This document shows positions 1 to 8,836 of a stretch of 64,000 bases of DNA, in pieces; the stretch's first letter is position 1; the number at the start of each line of letters is the position of its first letter. The position numbers and the translations under genes are program-made. The notes under the pieces are model-generated. The model was given only the letters and a program-made list of their open reading frames with translations, ran no database searches and was not told the DNA's origin. Source of the stretch: CAWDPQ01 sp963804245 (GTDB lineage Bacteria; Acidobacteriota; Vicinamibacteria; Vicinamibacterales; 2-12-FULL-66-21); assembly GCA_963804245.1 (NCBI GenBank), contig CAWDPQ010000020.1, positions 496,001 to 560,000 on the forward strand, in the 5' to 3' direction.

Positions 1-1
1 A

Positions 2-1465
2 GCAGTGCCGCAGGCCTTTGTGCCAGAAGAAGATCTCGGTTACTTCCTGGTGCAGGTGCAGGCACCCGCCGGCGCGTCGCTCGAGTACACCGGCAACATC
101 GCGCGTCAGGCTGAACAGATCATCATGAAAGACCCTGACGTGCTGGCGCTGTTTTCGGTCATGGGATTCAGTTTCAGCGGCGCCGCCTCGAACCAGGGGC
201 TGATGTTCGCGCGTTTGAAGCCGTTCGCAGACCGACCGGGAGCCGAGCATTCGGTGCAGGCCGTCCTCGGGCGTGTCGGCGGTGCGCTCTTCGGGATTCC
301 GGGAGCCATCATCGTCGGATTTCCACCGCCGTCGATTCCCGGATTGAGCCGCTTTGGCGGTTTCGAATTCCAGGTGCTCGATCAGACGGGCACGGACATA
401 TCGAATCTTTCAAACGGTACGGGCGCCATCGTCCGCGCCGGGATGCAGTCGTCGAAAGTGCGTGGTCTCTTCAGCCCGTTCACGGCCAATGACCCGCAGC
501 TGCAAGTGACGATCGACCGACAACGGGCCCTGGCGATGGGATTGCCGCTCAACGAAATCACGAGCGCGATGCAAATCTTCCTGGGATCGCAATACGTCAA
601 CGATTTCGAGTTCAACAACCGTGCCTATCGCGTCTACGTGCAGGCGGATCAGCGATTCCGATCGAATCCTCAGGGCCTGCGTCAGCTCTACGCGCGCACG
701 AAGGGCGGCGACATGGTGCCGCTCGAGCAGGTGGTGTCGGTCAAAGAAATCACGGCGCCGCAGGTCATCAACCACTTCAATCTGTTCCGGTCGGCGACGA
801 TCAACGGGTCGGCCGCCCGCGGCACGAGCTCGGGCGAGGCGCTTCAGGAGATGGAGCGGCTGGCTGAAACGAACCTCCCTGAAGGAATGGGCTACGCCTG
901 GTCGGGCATTTCGCTCGAGGAAACCAAGGCCGGCCGTCAGTCGTTCCTGATATTCGGTCTCGCGCTCCTGTTGGTCTACCTGACGCTGGCCGCCCAGTAC
1001 GAAAGCCTGGTGCTGCCGTTCATCGTTCTGCTGGGAGTCCCGCTCGCCGTGCTGGGCGCGCTCAGTGCCCAGTGGGTGCGCGGTCTTGCCAATGACGTGT
1101 ACTGCCAGGTCGGGCTGGTGATGTTGATAGGGCTTGCGGCCAAGAATGCCATCCTGATCGTCGAGTTTTCCGAACAGCTGCGCGGACGCGGTATGTCGGT
1201 CATCGAAGCCGCCATCGAAGCGTCGCGGCTGCGACTTCGTCCAATCCTGATGACGTCGCTGGCGTTCATCCTCGGCGTGCTACCTCTGGTATTTGCCACC
1301 GGCGCCGGCAAGGAGGCACGAAACTCGGTCGGAACGGCGGTGGCCGGCGGGATGCTGCTGTCGACCTTCCTCAACATCGTGTTCATCCCAGTGCTCTACG
1401 TCGTGGTGCAGTCGATTCGCGGCCGGCTGACCGGGCAGCGGCGAGAGGAGGGGCTCCCGGCGTGA
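2..1465 (+). CDS. RND efflux pump inner-membrane subunit, HAE1/AcrB type (3' part only)
   Basis: This is the C-terminal half of a proton-driven RND multidrug exporter; the gene begins before the window, and the reading frame is open from base 2. About 490 residues remain against roughly 1040 in the family. Visible parts are the second periplasmic porter region (roughly residues 1-300, with a G-F-P-P-P-S-I-P-G-L stretch) followed by the last transmembrane block from about residue 310 to 475. That block includes AAQYESLVLPFIVLLGVPL, GLVMLIGLAAKNAILIVEF and SVGTAVAGGMLLST, which are typical of the hydrophobe/amphiphile efflux-1 family. It should work with a periplasmic adaptor and a TolC-like channel that are not in the window. 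The C-terminus ends shortly after the final helix with a basic tail. The family assignment is firm; the substrate cannot be read from sequence. Confidence 0.93.
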   Translation, partial: AVPQAFVPEEDLGYFLVQVQAPAGASLEYTGNIARQAEQIIMKDPDVLALFSVMGFSFSGAASNQGLMFARLKPFADRPGAEHSVQAVLGRVGGALFGIPGAIIVGFPPPSIPGLSRFGGFEFQVLDQTGTDISNLSNGTGAIVRAGMQSSKVRGLFSPFTANDPQLQVTIDRQRALAMGLPLNEITSAMQIFLGSQYVNDFEFNNRAYRVYVQADQRFRSNPQGLRQLYARTKGGDMVPLEQVVSVKEITAPQVINHFNLFRSATINGSAARGTSSGEALQEMERLAETNLPEGMGYAWSGISLEETKAGRQSFLIFGLALLLVYLTLAAQYESLVLPFIVLLGVPLAVLGALSAQWVRGLANDVYCQVGLVMLIGLAAKNAILIVEFSEQLRGRGMSVIEAAIEASRLRLRPILMTSLAFILGVLPLVFATGAGKEARNSVGTAVAGGMLLSTFLNIVFIPVLYVVVQSIRGRLTGQRREEGLPA

Positions 1466-1489
1466 GGCGGGCGGAAACTGGCCTAATTC

Positions 1490-1519
1490 TTGACACTATT
1501 TCAACTTGCGTAGTACGCT
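1490..1519 (+). promoter_or_regulatory. sigma-70-type promoter for the STAS gene
   Basis: A perfect TTGACA at 1490-1495 is followed after 18 bases by TACGCT at 1514-1519. It lies just after the stop of the RND gene and about 65 bases before the STAS start, so the STAS gene can be transcribed separately from the pump. The -10 is weak (3 of 6), which limits confidence. Confidence 0.5.
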
Positions 1520-1583
1520 GACCGGTCCTTTTTGCAGAGTAATACCTGGCGGAGTCATTGCGCGGTGAGCGAGGAGAGCGGTG

Positions 1584-1922
1584 ATGCAGATCGAGGAACG
1601 GGTCGTTGACGGTGTGACGATCCTGGATCTCAAGGGCAAGATGACGCTCGGCGAGGGCGACGAGCTTCTGAAAGACAAAATCAACTCGCTCATTCAGCAG
1701 GAACGCAAGAAGCTGCTCCTGAACCTCGAGGGTGTGCCATACATCGACAGCGCCGGGCTCGGCGAAATCGTCCGCACCTACACGACGGTAAGCCGGCAAG
1801 GAGGCAAGCTCAAGCTGCTCAACCTGACGAAGCGGATTCAGGACCTGCTCGCCATCACCAAGTTGTTGACGGTGTTCGAGACCTACGAATCCGAACCGGA
1901 AGCCGTAAAGAGCTTCGCGTAA
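1584..1922 (+). CDS. STAS-domain anti-sigma factor antagonist (SpoIIAA/RsbV type)
   Basis: This single STAS domain protein of 112 residues is the normal size for an anti-anti-sigma factor. The family binds an RsbW/SpoIIAB-type serine kinase and is switched off when a conserved serine is phosphorylated; here that residue is Ser56 in the DSAGLGEIV loop. I chose ATG 1584 over GTG 1581 because AGGAG at 1572-1576 then has a 7-base spacing. No kinase partner is adjacent, but a REC protein with an RsbW-like ATPase domain lies at 29876-30715. The gene has its own likely promoter at 1490 and is followed 35 bases later by the UbiA-type gene. The domain is certain; the partner is inference. Confidence 0.9.
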   Translation: MQIEERVVDGVTILDLKGKMTLGEGDELLKDKINSLIQQERKKLLLNLEGVPYIDSAGLGEIVRTYTTVSRQGGKLKLLNLTKRIQDLLAITKLLTVFETYESEPEAVKSFA

Positions 1923-1934
1923 CGGCGCAGGAAC

Positions 1935-1951
1935 GCGCAGCCAGGCTGCGC
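1935..1951 (+). repeat. perfect hairpin in front of the UbiA-type start codon
   Basis: GCGCAGC-CAG-GCTGCGC forms a 7-bp stem with a 3-base loop. It fills the space where a ribosome binding site for the ATG at 1958 would be expected, and no Shine-Dalgarno sequence is visible there. It may be a small intergenic palindrome or a translation-limiting hairpin. Confidence 0.5.
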
Positions 1952-1957
1952 GCTACG

Positions 1958-2932
1958 ATGGCGCGCCAAGTCATTCCGAATATCACCGAGCAGGCCGATG
2001 CGCGCCCCGGCCCCCGAGGGGTGTCGGAGCGATCACTCGCGGTCAATCTGCTACTGTCGCTGCGGCCATCGCAGTGGACGAAGAATCTCATCATCTTCGC
2101 CGCGTTGATGTTCGGCCAGAAGCTGCTGGAGCCACGGGCGATCGCGTATGCCGTGGCGGCCTTCGCGATCTTCTGCATTCTTTCCGGCGTCGTGTATCTG
2201 ATCAACGACGTCGCAGACCGCGAAGCCGACCGACGCCATCCGGTGAAAATGCATCGGCCGATTGCCTCGGGTGCCCTTCCGGTCGGTGTGGCGCTGACCA
2301 GCGCGTTCGTTCTCGGCACCACGTCTATTGTGGCGGCGCTGTGGCTTCGGGTGCCGTTCGGCGGATTGGCCGCAGCCTATCTCGCGCTGCTGGCGCTGTA
2401 CTCCGGACCGCTGAAGCACGTCGTCATCATCGACGTGCTGACGATTGCCATCGGATTCGTGCTGCGGGCGGCCGCGGGAGCCGTGGTGATCGAAGTCGCC
2501 ATCAGCCCATGGCTTTACATGTTGACAATACTCCTGGCGCTCTTCCTGGCGCTCAGCAAGCGGCGTCACGAACTGGTCCTGCTGGCTGACCGGGCGACGG
2601 GTCACCGCAGGATCCTCGAGGAATACAGCCCGTACTTGCTCGATCAGATGATTTCCGTCGTAACGGCATCAACATTGGTGGCTTATGCGATCTATACGGT
2701 CAGTCCGGACACAGTCCAGAAGTTCCACACAAACCTGCTCGCGTTGACGCTGCCGTTCCCGTTGTACGGAATCTTTCGTTACCTTTATCTGGTGCATCAG
2801 AAGGAGGGGGGCGGCAGTCCGGCTGAGATGCTGCTGACCGATCGGCCTCTACTCTTGTGCGTTGCGCTCTGGGCCGCGGCCGTCGCTGTCATCATCTACG
2901 GCCCTCGACCGTTCGGCCAGTTGTTCCGCTGA
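1958..2932 (+). CDS. decaprenyl-phosphate phosphoribosyltransferase-like UbiA prenyltransferase
   Basis: This 324-residue polytopic membrane enzyme belongs to the UbiA superfamily. Near the N-terminus SLRPSQWTKNLIIFAALMF is followed by the metal-diphosphate motif N83-D84-x2-D87-x3-D91 and HRPIASGALPVG, the pattern of the branch that moves phosphoribose from PRPP to decaprenyl phosphate (mycobacterial Rv3806c type). In that pathway the product is the precursor of decaprenyl-phospho-arabinose used for cell-wall arabinans. Eight or nine hydrophobic helices are seen. The following genes (DUF362, coiled-coil, glycosyltransferases) fit an envelope-glycan operon. No DprE1/DprE2 epimerase genes are present in the window, so the final sugar donor is uncertain. 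Confidence 0.85.
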   Translation: MARQVIPNITEQADARPGPRGVSERSLAVNLLLSLRPSQWTKNLIIFAALMFGQKLLEPRAIAYAVAAFAIFCILSGVVYLINDVADREADRRHPVKMHRPIASGALPVGVALTSAFVLGTTSIVAALWLRVPFGGLAAAYLALLALYSGPLKHVVIIDVLTIAIGFVLRAAAGAVVIEVAISPWLYMLTILLALFLALSKRRHELVLLADRATGHRRILEEYSPYLLDQMISVVTASTLVAYAIYTVSPDTVQKFHTNLLALTLPFPLYGIFRYLYLVHQKEGGGSPAEMLLTDRPLLLCVALWAAAVAVIIYGPRPFGQLFR

Positions 2933-2943
2933 ACAGGACACTC

Positions 2944-4215
2944 ATGCCAAAGGCCAAAGTCGGTATTCTCCGGACATCGCCAGCCACCGTCTGCCGCGAC
3001 TATCACAGCGTGATGAACCTTGCCGGATATCAGGAGGTTCTCGACAAGACCGCGGACACGGCGCTCAAAATCAATATCTCGTGGCATTTCTTCTTTCCCG
3101 GCAGCTCCACCACTCCGTGGCAGCTCGACGGCGTGATTCGCGCCTTGAAGCAGGATGGATTCGATCCATCCCTCATCCATGCCTGTCACAACCGGACGGT
3201 CGTCATCGACGCGCATCTCGGCGAGCGGGAGAACAAGCAGGTCAATGTCGTCGACGCACACAAGCTGCGGAATATTCACATCTACGAAACGGAAGAGTGG
3301 ATCAACATCCGTGATGCCGTGGGCGATCTGACCAAGAAGTTCACCTGCCTGAACGAGGTGTACCCGTCGGGCTTCATGATCCCCAAGCGCTTCATCGGCG
3401 AGAACATCATCCATCTGCCGACGATCAAGACCCACGTTTTCACGACGACGACGGGGGCGATGAAGAATGCGTTCGGCGGCCTGCTCAACGAGCGGCGGCA
3501 CTGGACCCATCCGGTCATCCACGAAACGCTCGTCGACCTGCTGATGATCCAGAAAAAAGTGCATCGCGGGATCTTTGCGGTCATGGACGGCACGTTCGCC
3601 GGCGATGGCCCTGGCCCGCGCTGCATGATCCCGCACGTGAAAAACGTCATCCTGGCGAGCGCCGACCAGGTCGCGATCGACGCGGTGGCGGCAAAGCTCA
3701 TGGGATTCGATCCGCTGTCGATCAAATTCATCCGGATGGCGCACGACCTCGGCCTGGGATGCGGCGATCCGCGAGAGATCGAGATCGTCGGCGATACGGC
3801 GGCGGCGGCCGAGAACTGGCAGTTCACCGGACCATTCAAGAAAATGACCTTTGCCTCCCGGATGCAGCATCAGATTTACTGGGGACCGATGAAGAAGCCG
3901 ATCGAATGGTCGTTGAAGACGGTGCTGGCGCCCTGGGCCTACATCGCGAGCGTCATCTATCACGACAGCTACTGGTATCCGGTCAAGGGACGGCAGATGA
4001 TGGAGGACGTCCTCGACAGTCCGTGGGGACGCTTGTTTCGAAACTGGGAACGGCTGACGCCGTCGACCGACGGCTTTCCGGACGTGGGCAGCGGCGCGGC
4101 TCAGATCGAGCTGACCGGTATGCGCGCGCTCCGCGAGTCGGTCGGCATCCTCGGCACGTGCATCAAAGAGGCGCCGGAATTTGCGGGCCGCCGCCGGCAT
4201 CAGAGCCGCACGTAG
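2944..4215 (+). CDS. DUF362 domain-containing protein
   Basis: The protein has 423 residues when started at ATG 2944 (MPKAKVGILRTSPATVCRDY), 11 bases after the UbiA-type stop; the open frame extends upstream inside the previous gene but without family similarity. The central section matches the DUF362 family: LPTIKTHVFTTTTGAMKN, then VMDGTFAGDGPGPR, and a later VAIDAVAAKLMGFDP. These segments are conserved in DUF362 proteins with and without ferredoxin domains, and no CxxCxxC cluster motif is visible here. Its biochemical function is not established. Co-transcription with a lipid-linked sugar enzyme and glycosyltransferases suggests an envelope role, which is inference only. Confidence 0.8.
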   Translation: MPKAKVGILRTSPATVCRDYHSVMNLAGYQEVLDKTADTALKINISWHFFFPGSSTTPWQLDGVIRALKQDGFDPSLIHACHNRTVVIDAHLGERENKQVNVVDAHKLRNIHIYETEEWINIRDAVGDLTKKFTCLNEVYPSGFMIPKRFIGENIIHLPTIKTHVFTTTTGAMKNAFGGLLNERRHWTHPVIHETLVDLLMIQKKVHRGIFAVMDGTFAGDGPGPRCMIPHVKNVILASADQVAIDAVAAKLMGFDPLSIKFIRMAHDLGLGCGDPREIEIVGDTAAAAENWQFTGPFKKMTFASRMQHQIYWGPMKKPIEWSLKTVLAPWAYIASVIYHDSYWYPVKGRQMMEDVLDSPWGRLFRNWERLTPSTDGFPDVGSGAAQIELTGMRALRESVGILGTCIKEAPEFAGRRRHQSRT

Positions 4216-4229
4216 CGCCAGAGGCTTGA

Positions 4230-5099
4230 ATGTCCGAGATCAACATTCGCTCCGACTCAGTGGACGTGGAGCAGATCATGCGCCAGATTCGGGCGCGGAT
4301 CCGCGAGAAGCGTGGCGTCGACTACACGGAAGAAGAAATTCGCGAGCTGGCTGCGGTCAAGCTGGAGAAGTTTCTCGACCCGCGAGGCGTCCGTTCGGAC
4401 TTGCTCGAGCAGTTTCGCAAGAGTCGGGCGGCGCTGCCTCCCGCGCCGAACTATGCGTTCGAGGATTCGACGCTCTTCGAGTCACATCGAGCCGGCATTA
4501 GCTGGCTCCGCAAACTGCTGAATCCGATTCTCAAGCTGTTCTTCAACCCGAACCCGTTGATACAGGCGTTGCACATTCAATCGGAGCTGAACACGAGAAA
4601 CGCGCGGCGCGAGGAGCTCGACACGCTGCACTACGAAATGCTGCACAACCTCGTTCTGGAGCTCACGCGTCTCGGCATCGAGGTGAAGAACCTGAAGATG
4701 CGGGTCGAGTCGATGTCCAGCCGGCTCGATTTCGACGAGCGGCGGGCGCGAGCACTCGAGGGCGTCGTGATGTACAGACCGGGGGCGGCGCCGCCGCTGC
4801 AGCCTCCGTCGGGTGGCGAGCAACGCCCGGCCACCACCGCCACCGGTCCGAGCGATCCATCAGAGCGGCGCACCCGCCGGCGGCGCCGCCGCGGCCGGCG
4901 TCGGCCCGGCGATCGCGAGGGTCGGCCCGAGTCACAGAACGCCACCCCGCCGGCGGCGAACGGCAGCGTTCAGCAGCCCGAGGCCGATGATGCCGAACCG
5001 CCGGCACCGAGCACATCGACTTCCTCCGCGACTCCTGAACGCGACTCGGCACCCCGCAACGAGAATCAGGGTGACGGAGGAGCCTCGGACGAGTCGTGA
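4230..5099 (+). CDS. hypothetical coiled-coil protein with Arg-rich, disordered C-terminus
   Basis: I do not recognise a named family for this 289-residue protein. The first 60 residues (VDVEQIMRQIRARIREKRG) are highly charged and resemble short N-terminal segments found on proteins of polysaccharide gene clusters. Residues 89-117 form an amphipathic hydrophobic stretch that could lie on the membrane. Residues 120-175 look like coiled coil. From about residue 185 the chain is Pro/Gly/Ser-rich with a run of about ten arginines around 213-225 and an acidic tail. It overlaps the next gene by 4 bases, so the two are coupled. It could be a scaffold for the neighbouring glycosyltransferases, but nothing proves this. 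Confidence 0.7.
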   Translation: MSEINIRSDSVDVEQIMRQIRARIREKRGVDYTEEEIRELAAVKLEKFLDPRGVRSDLLEQFRKSRAALPPAPNYAFEDSTLFESHRAGISWLRKLLNPILKLFFNPNPLIQALHIQSELNTRNARREELDTLHYEMLHNLVLELTRLGIEVKNLKMRVESMSSRLDFDERRARALEGVVMYRPGAAPPLQPPSGGEQRPATTATGPSDPSERRTRRRRRRGRRRPGDREGRPESQNATPPAANGSVQQPEADDAEPPAPSTSTSSATPERDSAPRNENQGDGGASDES

Positions 5100-6427
5100 G
5101 ACTCGCGGTTGTCGTACAGCGCTACGGCGCTGACATCAACGGCGGCGCCGAGCTGCACGCGAGATACATCGCCGAGCGTCTGTCGCGCCACGCGGACGTG
5201 GAAGTCGTCACGACGTGTGCCCGCGATTACGTCACCTGGCGCAACGAGCTCCCGGCCGGCACCGAGACCGTGAACGGCGTCAAGGTACGGCGGTTTGCCG
5301 TGCACCGCGAGCGCGATCCACGGGACTTCGGCCGGCGTTCGCAGCGGGTCTTCGAGTACCCGCACTCGACGGCCGATGAGCTCGCCTGGCTCGACAGCGA
5401 AGGGCCGGCGAGCCGCGCGCTCGTCGACCATGTTGCGCGCAGCCCGTTCGATTTCGTCCTGTTCTTCAGCTACCGCTATTACCACGCGTTTCACGGTGCG
5501 CGGCGCGTCCCGGCGCGGGCGATTCTCGTTCCCACCGCCGAGCGCGATCCGGCGATTACGCTCGGGATCTTTGCGCCCATATTTCGCGGCGTCCGTGCCG
5601 TCATGTACAACTCGCACGAAGAACGCGCGATGATCCATGCGGCAACGGCCAATCAGGAGGTGCCGGGCGTCGTGGTTGGCGTCGGGTCGGAGGTGCCAAC
5701 CCACACGGAGCCGGCCAGATTTCGCAGCCGGTTCGACCAGCACCGGCCGTTTGCGATCTACATCGGCCGGATCGACGAGAACAAAGGGTGCGGCGAGATG
5801 TTTGCGCATTTCCAACGATATGCGACGACGTTCCCGCGCGGGCTGGATCTCGTGCTGGTTGGCAGCGCCATGATGCCGATACCGTCGCACCCCCGCATCC
5901 GCCACCTGGGATTCCTGAGCGACGAAGACAAGTTCGACGCGCTCGCCGCGGCCGATCTGCTCATCATGCCCTCGTACTTCGAAAGTCTGTCGATGGTGGC
6001 CCTTGAGGCGTGGGCACTGGGTCGGCCCGTCCTCGCCAACGGTCGCTGCGACGTTCTGAAGGGGCAGTGCCTTCGCAGCAACGCCGGACTCTTCTATGAA
6101 AGCTATGAAGAGTTCGCGGAAACGCTGTACGCCCTCGAATCCAATGGCCCATTGCATGCGAGGCTCGGACACAACGGCCGCGACTACTTCACCAGGCACT
6201 ACGCCTGGCCGGTCATCGAACGCAAGTATCTGGAGATGCTCGAACGTCTGAGCCGCGGATCTCAGGCCTCAACCGGGATTGAGCCGCTGCCTGGGTGGTG
6301 GGCGCGACGCCAGAAGAATCGCGAGGCGGCTTCGAAGCTGCTGCGCGCCATTCCTGCCGGCGCCATCGATGCGCGCGAGGTGCCATCCATGCCGCGAGCT
6401 CGGGACGCCGGACGGCAACCGGCATGA
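5096..6427 (+). CDS. GT4-family glycosyltransferase
   Basis: This 443-residue GT-B fold enzyme starts at GTG 5096, overlapping the previous stop. The acceptor half begins MRLAVVVQRYGADINGGAEL, and the donor half has YIGRIDENKGCGEMF and the GT4 E-x7-E signature, Glu296 and Glu304 in YFESLSMVALE. It closely resembles the third glycosyltransferase of this operon (8837-10135): both share VVxQRYG, TTCAxDYxTWxNE and the same spacing, so they are probably paralogues acting on related sugars. It presumably transfers a nucleotide-sugar residue to a lipid-linked or surface acceptor. The sugar specificity cannot be read from sequence. Confidence 0.9.
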   Translation: MRLAVVVQRYGADINGGAELHARYIAERLSRHADVEVVTTCARDYVTWRNELPAGTETVNGVKVRRFAVHRERDPRDFGRRSQRVFEYPHSTADELAWLDSEGPASRALVDHVARSPFDFVLFFSYRYYHAFHGARRVPARAILVPTAERDPAITLGIFAPIFRGVRAVMYNSHEERAMIHAATANQEVPGVVVGVGSEVPTHTEPARFRSRFDQHRPFAIYIGRIDENKGCGEMFAHFQRYATTFPRGLDLVLVGSAMMPIPSHPRIRHLGFLSDEDKFDALAAADLLIMPSYFESLSMVALEAWALGRPVLANGRCDVLKGQCLRSNAGLFYESYEEFAETLYALESNGPLHARLGHNGRDYFTRHYAWPVIERKYLEMLERLSRGSQASTGIEPLPGWWARRQKNREAASKLLRAIPAGAIDAREVPSMPRARDAGRQPA

Positions 6428-8826
6428 GCGACGCACAGCGCCGGGACCCACGCGTGCACCAGGTATTGGCCACGCTGGGTTACGGGGATGCCATCGGCCA
6501 CGAGGTGCTGGGTATTCAGCGCGTGCTGCGCGGCGCCGGCATCGCGTCGGAGATCTACGTGGAAACTGCCGATCCCCGTCTCGAGCATCTGACGATCGAT
6601 TACCGCGAGATGGTGGGCGCGATCGAGCTGCACGATATCCTGATCCATCACTTTTCGATCGGGTCGCGGGCCTCGCGCACGGCGTACGCGCTGCCGGGGC
6701 GGATGGCCCTCGTCTACCACAACATCACGCCACCGGAATACTTCGTCGGCGTGCACAAGGATCTCGTGAAATTGTGCTTCCACGGCCGACGCGAGCTCAC
6801 GGCCTACGTGAGCCGCTGCGATCTGGCTCTGGGAGACTCGGAGTACAACCGGCAGGAGCTCGAGGTGTTGGGATTTTCACCGACCGGCGTGCTCCCGGTC
6901 GTGCCGGACTTCTCGCATCTCTCGGCACCCTCCGATCACGCCGACCGCACGTTAGGCGCGCGATTCGACGATGGGATCACGAACGTGATGTTCGTAGGAC
7001 GGGTGATTCCCAACAAGAAGTTCGAAGATGTGATACGCGCCTTTCACGTCTATCGCACTCGATTCAATCCGCGGTCGAGGCTCCTCCTCGTCGGCTCGTA
7101 TGGTGGCTTCGAGCGCTATCTCGCCATGCTGCACGCGCTCGTCGCCCGACTGTCCACGCCGGATGTACATTTCCTCGGCCACGTCTCGAACGAGGAGCTG
7201 TCGGAGCTCTACGATGTGGCGGACGTCTTCCTCTGCGCCAGCGAACACGAAGGGTTCTGCGTGCCGCTGATGGAGGCATTTCACAAGCGAGTGCCGGTAC
7301 TGGCCTTCGCGGCAACCGCGGTCCCGGCCACGATGGATGGCGGCGGCGTCTTGTACGACACCAAGGATCCTCACGAGATTGCCCGGCTCATCGACGCCAT
7401 CGTCGACGATCCTCGCATCGAGGAGGCCGTGCTCGCCTCACAGGACGCGGCGCTGGATCGATTGCACGGCCGTGACTTCGGCGCAACGTTGCTGCGCTTC
7501 GTCGACGAGATGCAGCGGCGTCCGCCGCGGCCGGCGCCGGAAATCGCCTGGGATTTCTGGGTGCAGTTCGATCAGTTCGAACGGCTCGAGGAGCTGCGCC
7601 AGTTCCGGCCCGCCTTGTATCGAGCGCTGCCCCAGGAAGCGCGGCGCTCGGGACTCGGCGCTCGACGCTCGAGGCATCGGATGAAGAGATGCGACAGCCT
7701 GCTTCGAGGGGCGCGACTCCACAGTCGACTCCCGAGCACCCGAGCCCCCGAGCCCCGATCGATGATCGTGAACCAATGGGTCCCGGCCGCCCACCGCGGA
7801 GATGCGATCGGTGACAGCGCGCGGCGAGTGCGACAGATGCTGCGCCGCGCCGGGCATGAATCCGACATCTACGCGCTCACGATCGACGACTCGCTCAGCG
7901 GCGACATCAGGCCCTTCTCCGATTCCGCCGCGGCGCGGGGCGACGTGACCATCTTTCACTTCGCGTTGCCGTCGCCGATGACGTCGGCTTTCGCCTCTCT
8001 GTCAGGCGCACGCGTCCTGCAGTATCACAACATCACGCCGGCGTCGTTCTTCGCACCCTACGACGCGCAGCTATTCAGACTCGCTGCGCTCGGACGGCAG
8101 GAGCTCAGTTCCCTGGTCGGATGCGTCGACCTGGCGCTGGGCGACTCCGAGTTCAACCGGCAGGAGCTCGCGGCACTGGGATTCTCCCGCACCGGTGTGC
8201 TGCCAATCGCCGTCGATACCGAACGGCTGACCGAGGCGCCGCGCACGCCCTCGTTGGAGAACATTCTCGGTGACGGCCTGATCAACATCCTCTTCGTCGG
8301 ACGCATCGTTCCGAACAAACGCATCGAGGATCACATCAGGCTGGCGGAGCTCTACAAGCGGTATGTCGACAGCTACTACCGTTTCATTTTCGTTGGACGC
8401 TACGATGGAGTTCCGCGCTACTACGACGCCATCCGAGCGCTGATTCTCCAGTACCGCATGCTACCGGAACGTTTCATCTTCACTGGCCCGGTCGGCGACA
8501 GCGACCTGGCCGCGTACTATCGGTGGGCGGATGTGTACGTGTCGTTGAGCGAGCACGAGGGCTTCTGCGTGCCGTTGGTCGAAGCCATGGCCACCGACGT
8601 GCCGATACTCGCTTACGGTGCCGGCGCCGTGCCGGAGACGCTGGGCGGAGCCGGCGTGCTTTTCGCCCCCAAGGACTTGGAGTTCGCTGCCGAGATGATG
8701 GGCACCCTCGTATACGATCGCGCCACACGGACCGAGGTCGTGCGTGGACAACGGCGCCGTCTGGCTGACTTCGCGCCGGCGGTCATCGAATCACGCCTGC
8801 AACACCTGCTTAGGGAGTTCGCTTGA
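6424..8826 (+). CDS. tandem double GT4 glycosyltransferase (two enzymes in one chain)
   Basis: The gene starts at ATG 6424 in a 4-base overlap with the previous stop and encodes 800 residues. It contains two complete GT4 modules. Module 1 spans about residues 10-405 and has SEHEGFCVPLMEAF. Module 2 spans about 447-800 and has SEHEGFCVPLVEAM. Both carry LVYHNITPPEYF or LQYHNITPASFF and a DSExNRQEL motif, so they arose by duplication. The linker (about 405-446) is encoded by a GC-rich stretch made of the CTCGGG-type repeat found between genes elsewhere here. An in-frame ATG at 7762 could start module 2 independently. Two consecutive transfers by one polypeptide are plausible but inferred. Confidence 0.9.
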   Translation: MSDAQRRDPRVHQVLATLGYGDAIGHEVLGIQRVLRGAGIASEIYVETADPRLEHLTIDYREMVGAIELHDILIHHFSIGSRASRTAYALPGRMALVYHNITPPEYFVGVHKDLVKLCFHGRRELTAYVSRCDLALGDSEYNRQELEVLGFSPTGVLPVVPDFSHLSAPSDHADRTLGARFDDGITNVMFVGRVIPNKKFEDVIRAFHVYRTRFNPRSRLLLVGSYGGFERYLAMLHALVARLSTPDVHFLGHVSNEELSELYDVADVFLCASEHEGFCVPLMEAFHKRVPVLAFAATAVPATMDGGGVLYDTKDPHEIARLIDAIVDDPRIEEAVLASQDAALDRLHGRDFGATLLRFVDEMQRRPPRPAPEIAWDFWVQFDQFERLEELRQFRPALYRALPQEARRSGLGARRSRHRMKRCDSLLRGARLHSRLPSTRAPEPRSMIVNQWVPAAHRGDAIGDSARRVRQMLRRAGHESDIYALTIDDSLSGDIRPFSDSAAARGDVTIFHFALPSPMTSAFASLSGARVLQYHNITPASFFAPYDAQLFRLAALGRQELSSLVGCVDLALGDSEFNRQELAALGFSRTGVLPIAVDTERLTEAPRTPSLENILGDGLINILFVGRIVPNKRIEDHIRLAELYKRYVDSYYRFIFVGRYDGVPRYYDAIRALILQYRMLPERFIFTGPVGDSDLAAYYRWADVYVSLSEHEGFCVPLVEAMATDVPILAYGAGAVPETLGGAGVLFAPKDLEFAAEMMGTLVYDRATRTEVVRGQRRRLADFAPAVIESRLQHLLREFA
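7640..7761 (+). repeat. CTCGGG-type repeat forming the linker of the double glycosyltransferase
   Basis: The stretch has irregular copies of a GGGACTCGG / CGAGCCCCCGAG motif on both strands. The reverse complement of 7733-7761 reads like the run near 24861-24895. Both stretches are translated. The low-complexity peptide has no glycosyltransferase similarity. Confidence 0.55.
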
Positions 8827-8836
8827 GGAACCAGCG

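Noticed and set aside
2857..2943. Upstream extension of the DUF362 ORF
   Set aside because: The extra codons lie inside the preceding UbiA-type gene and carry no family similarity; ATG 2944 follows its stop.
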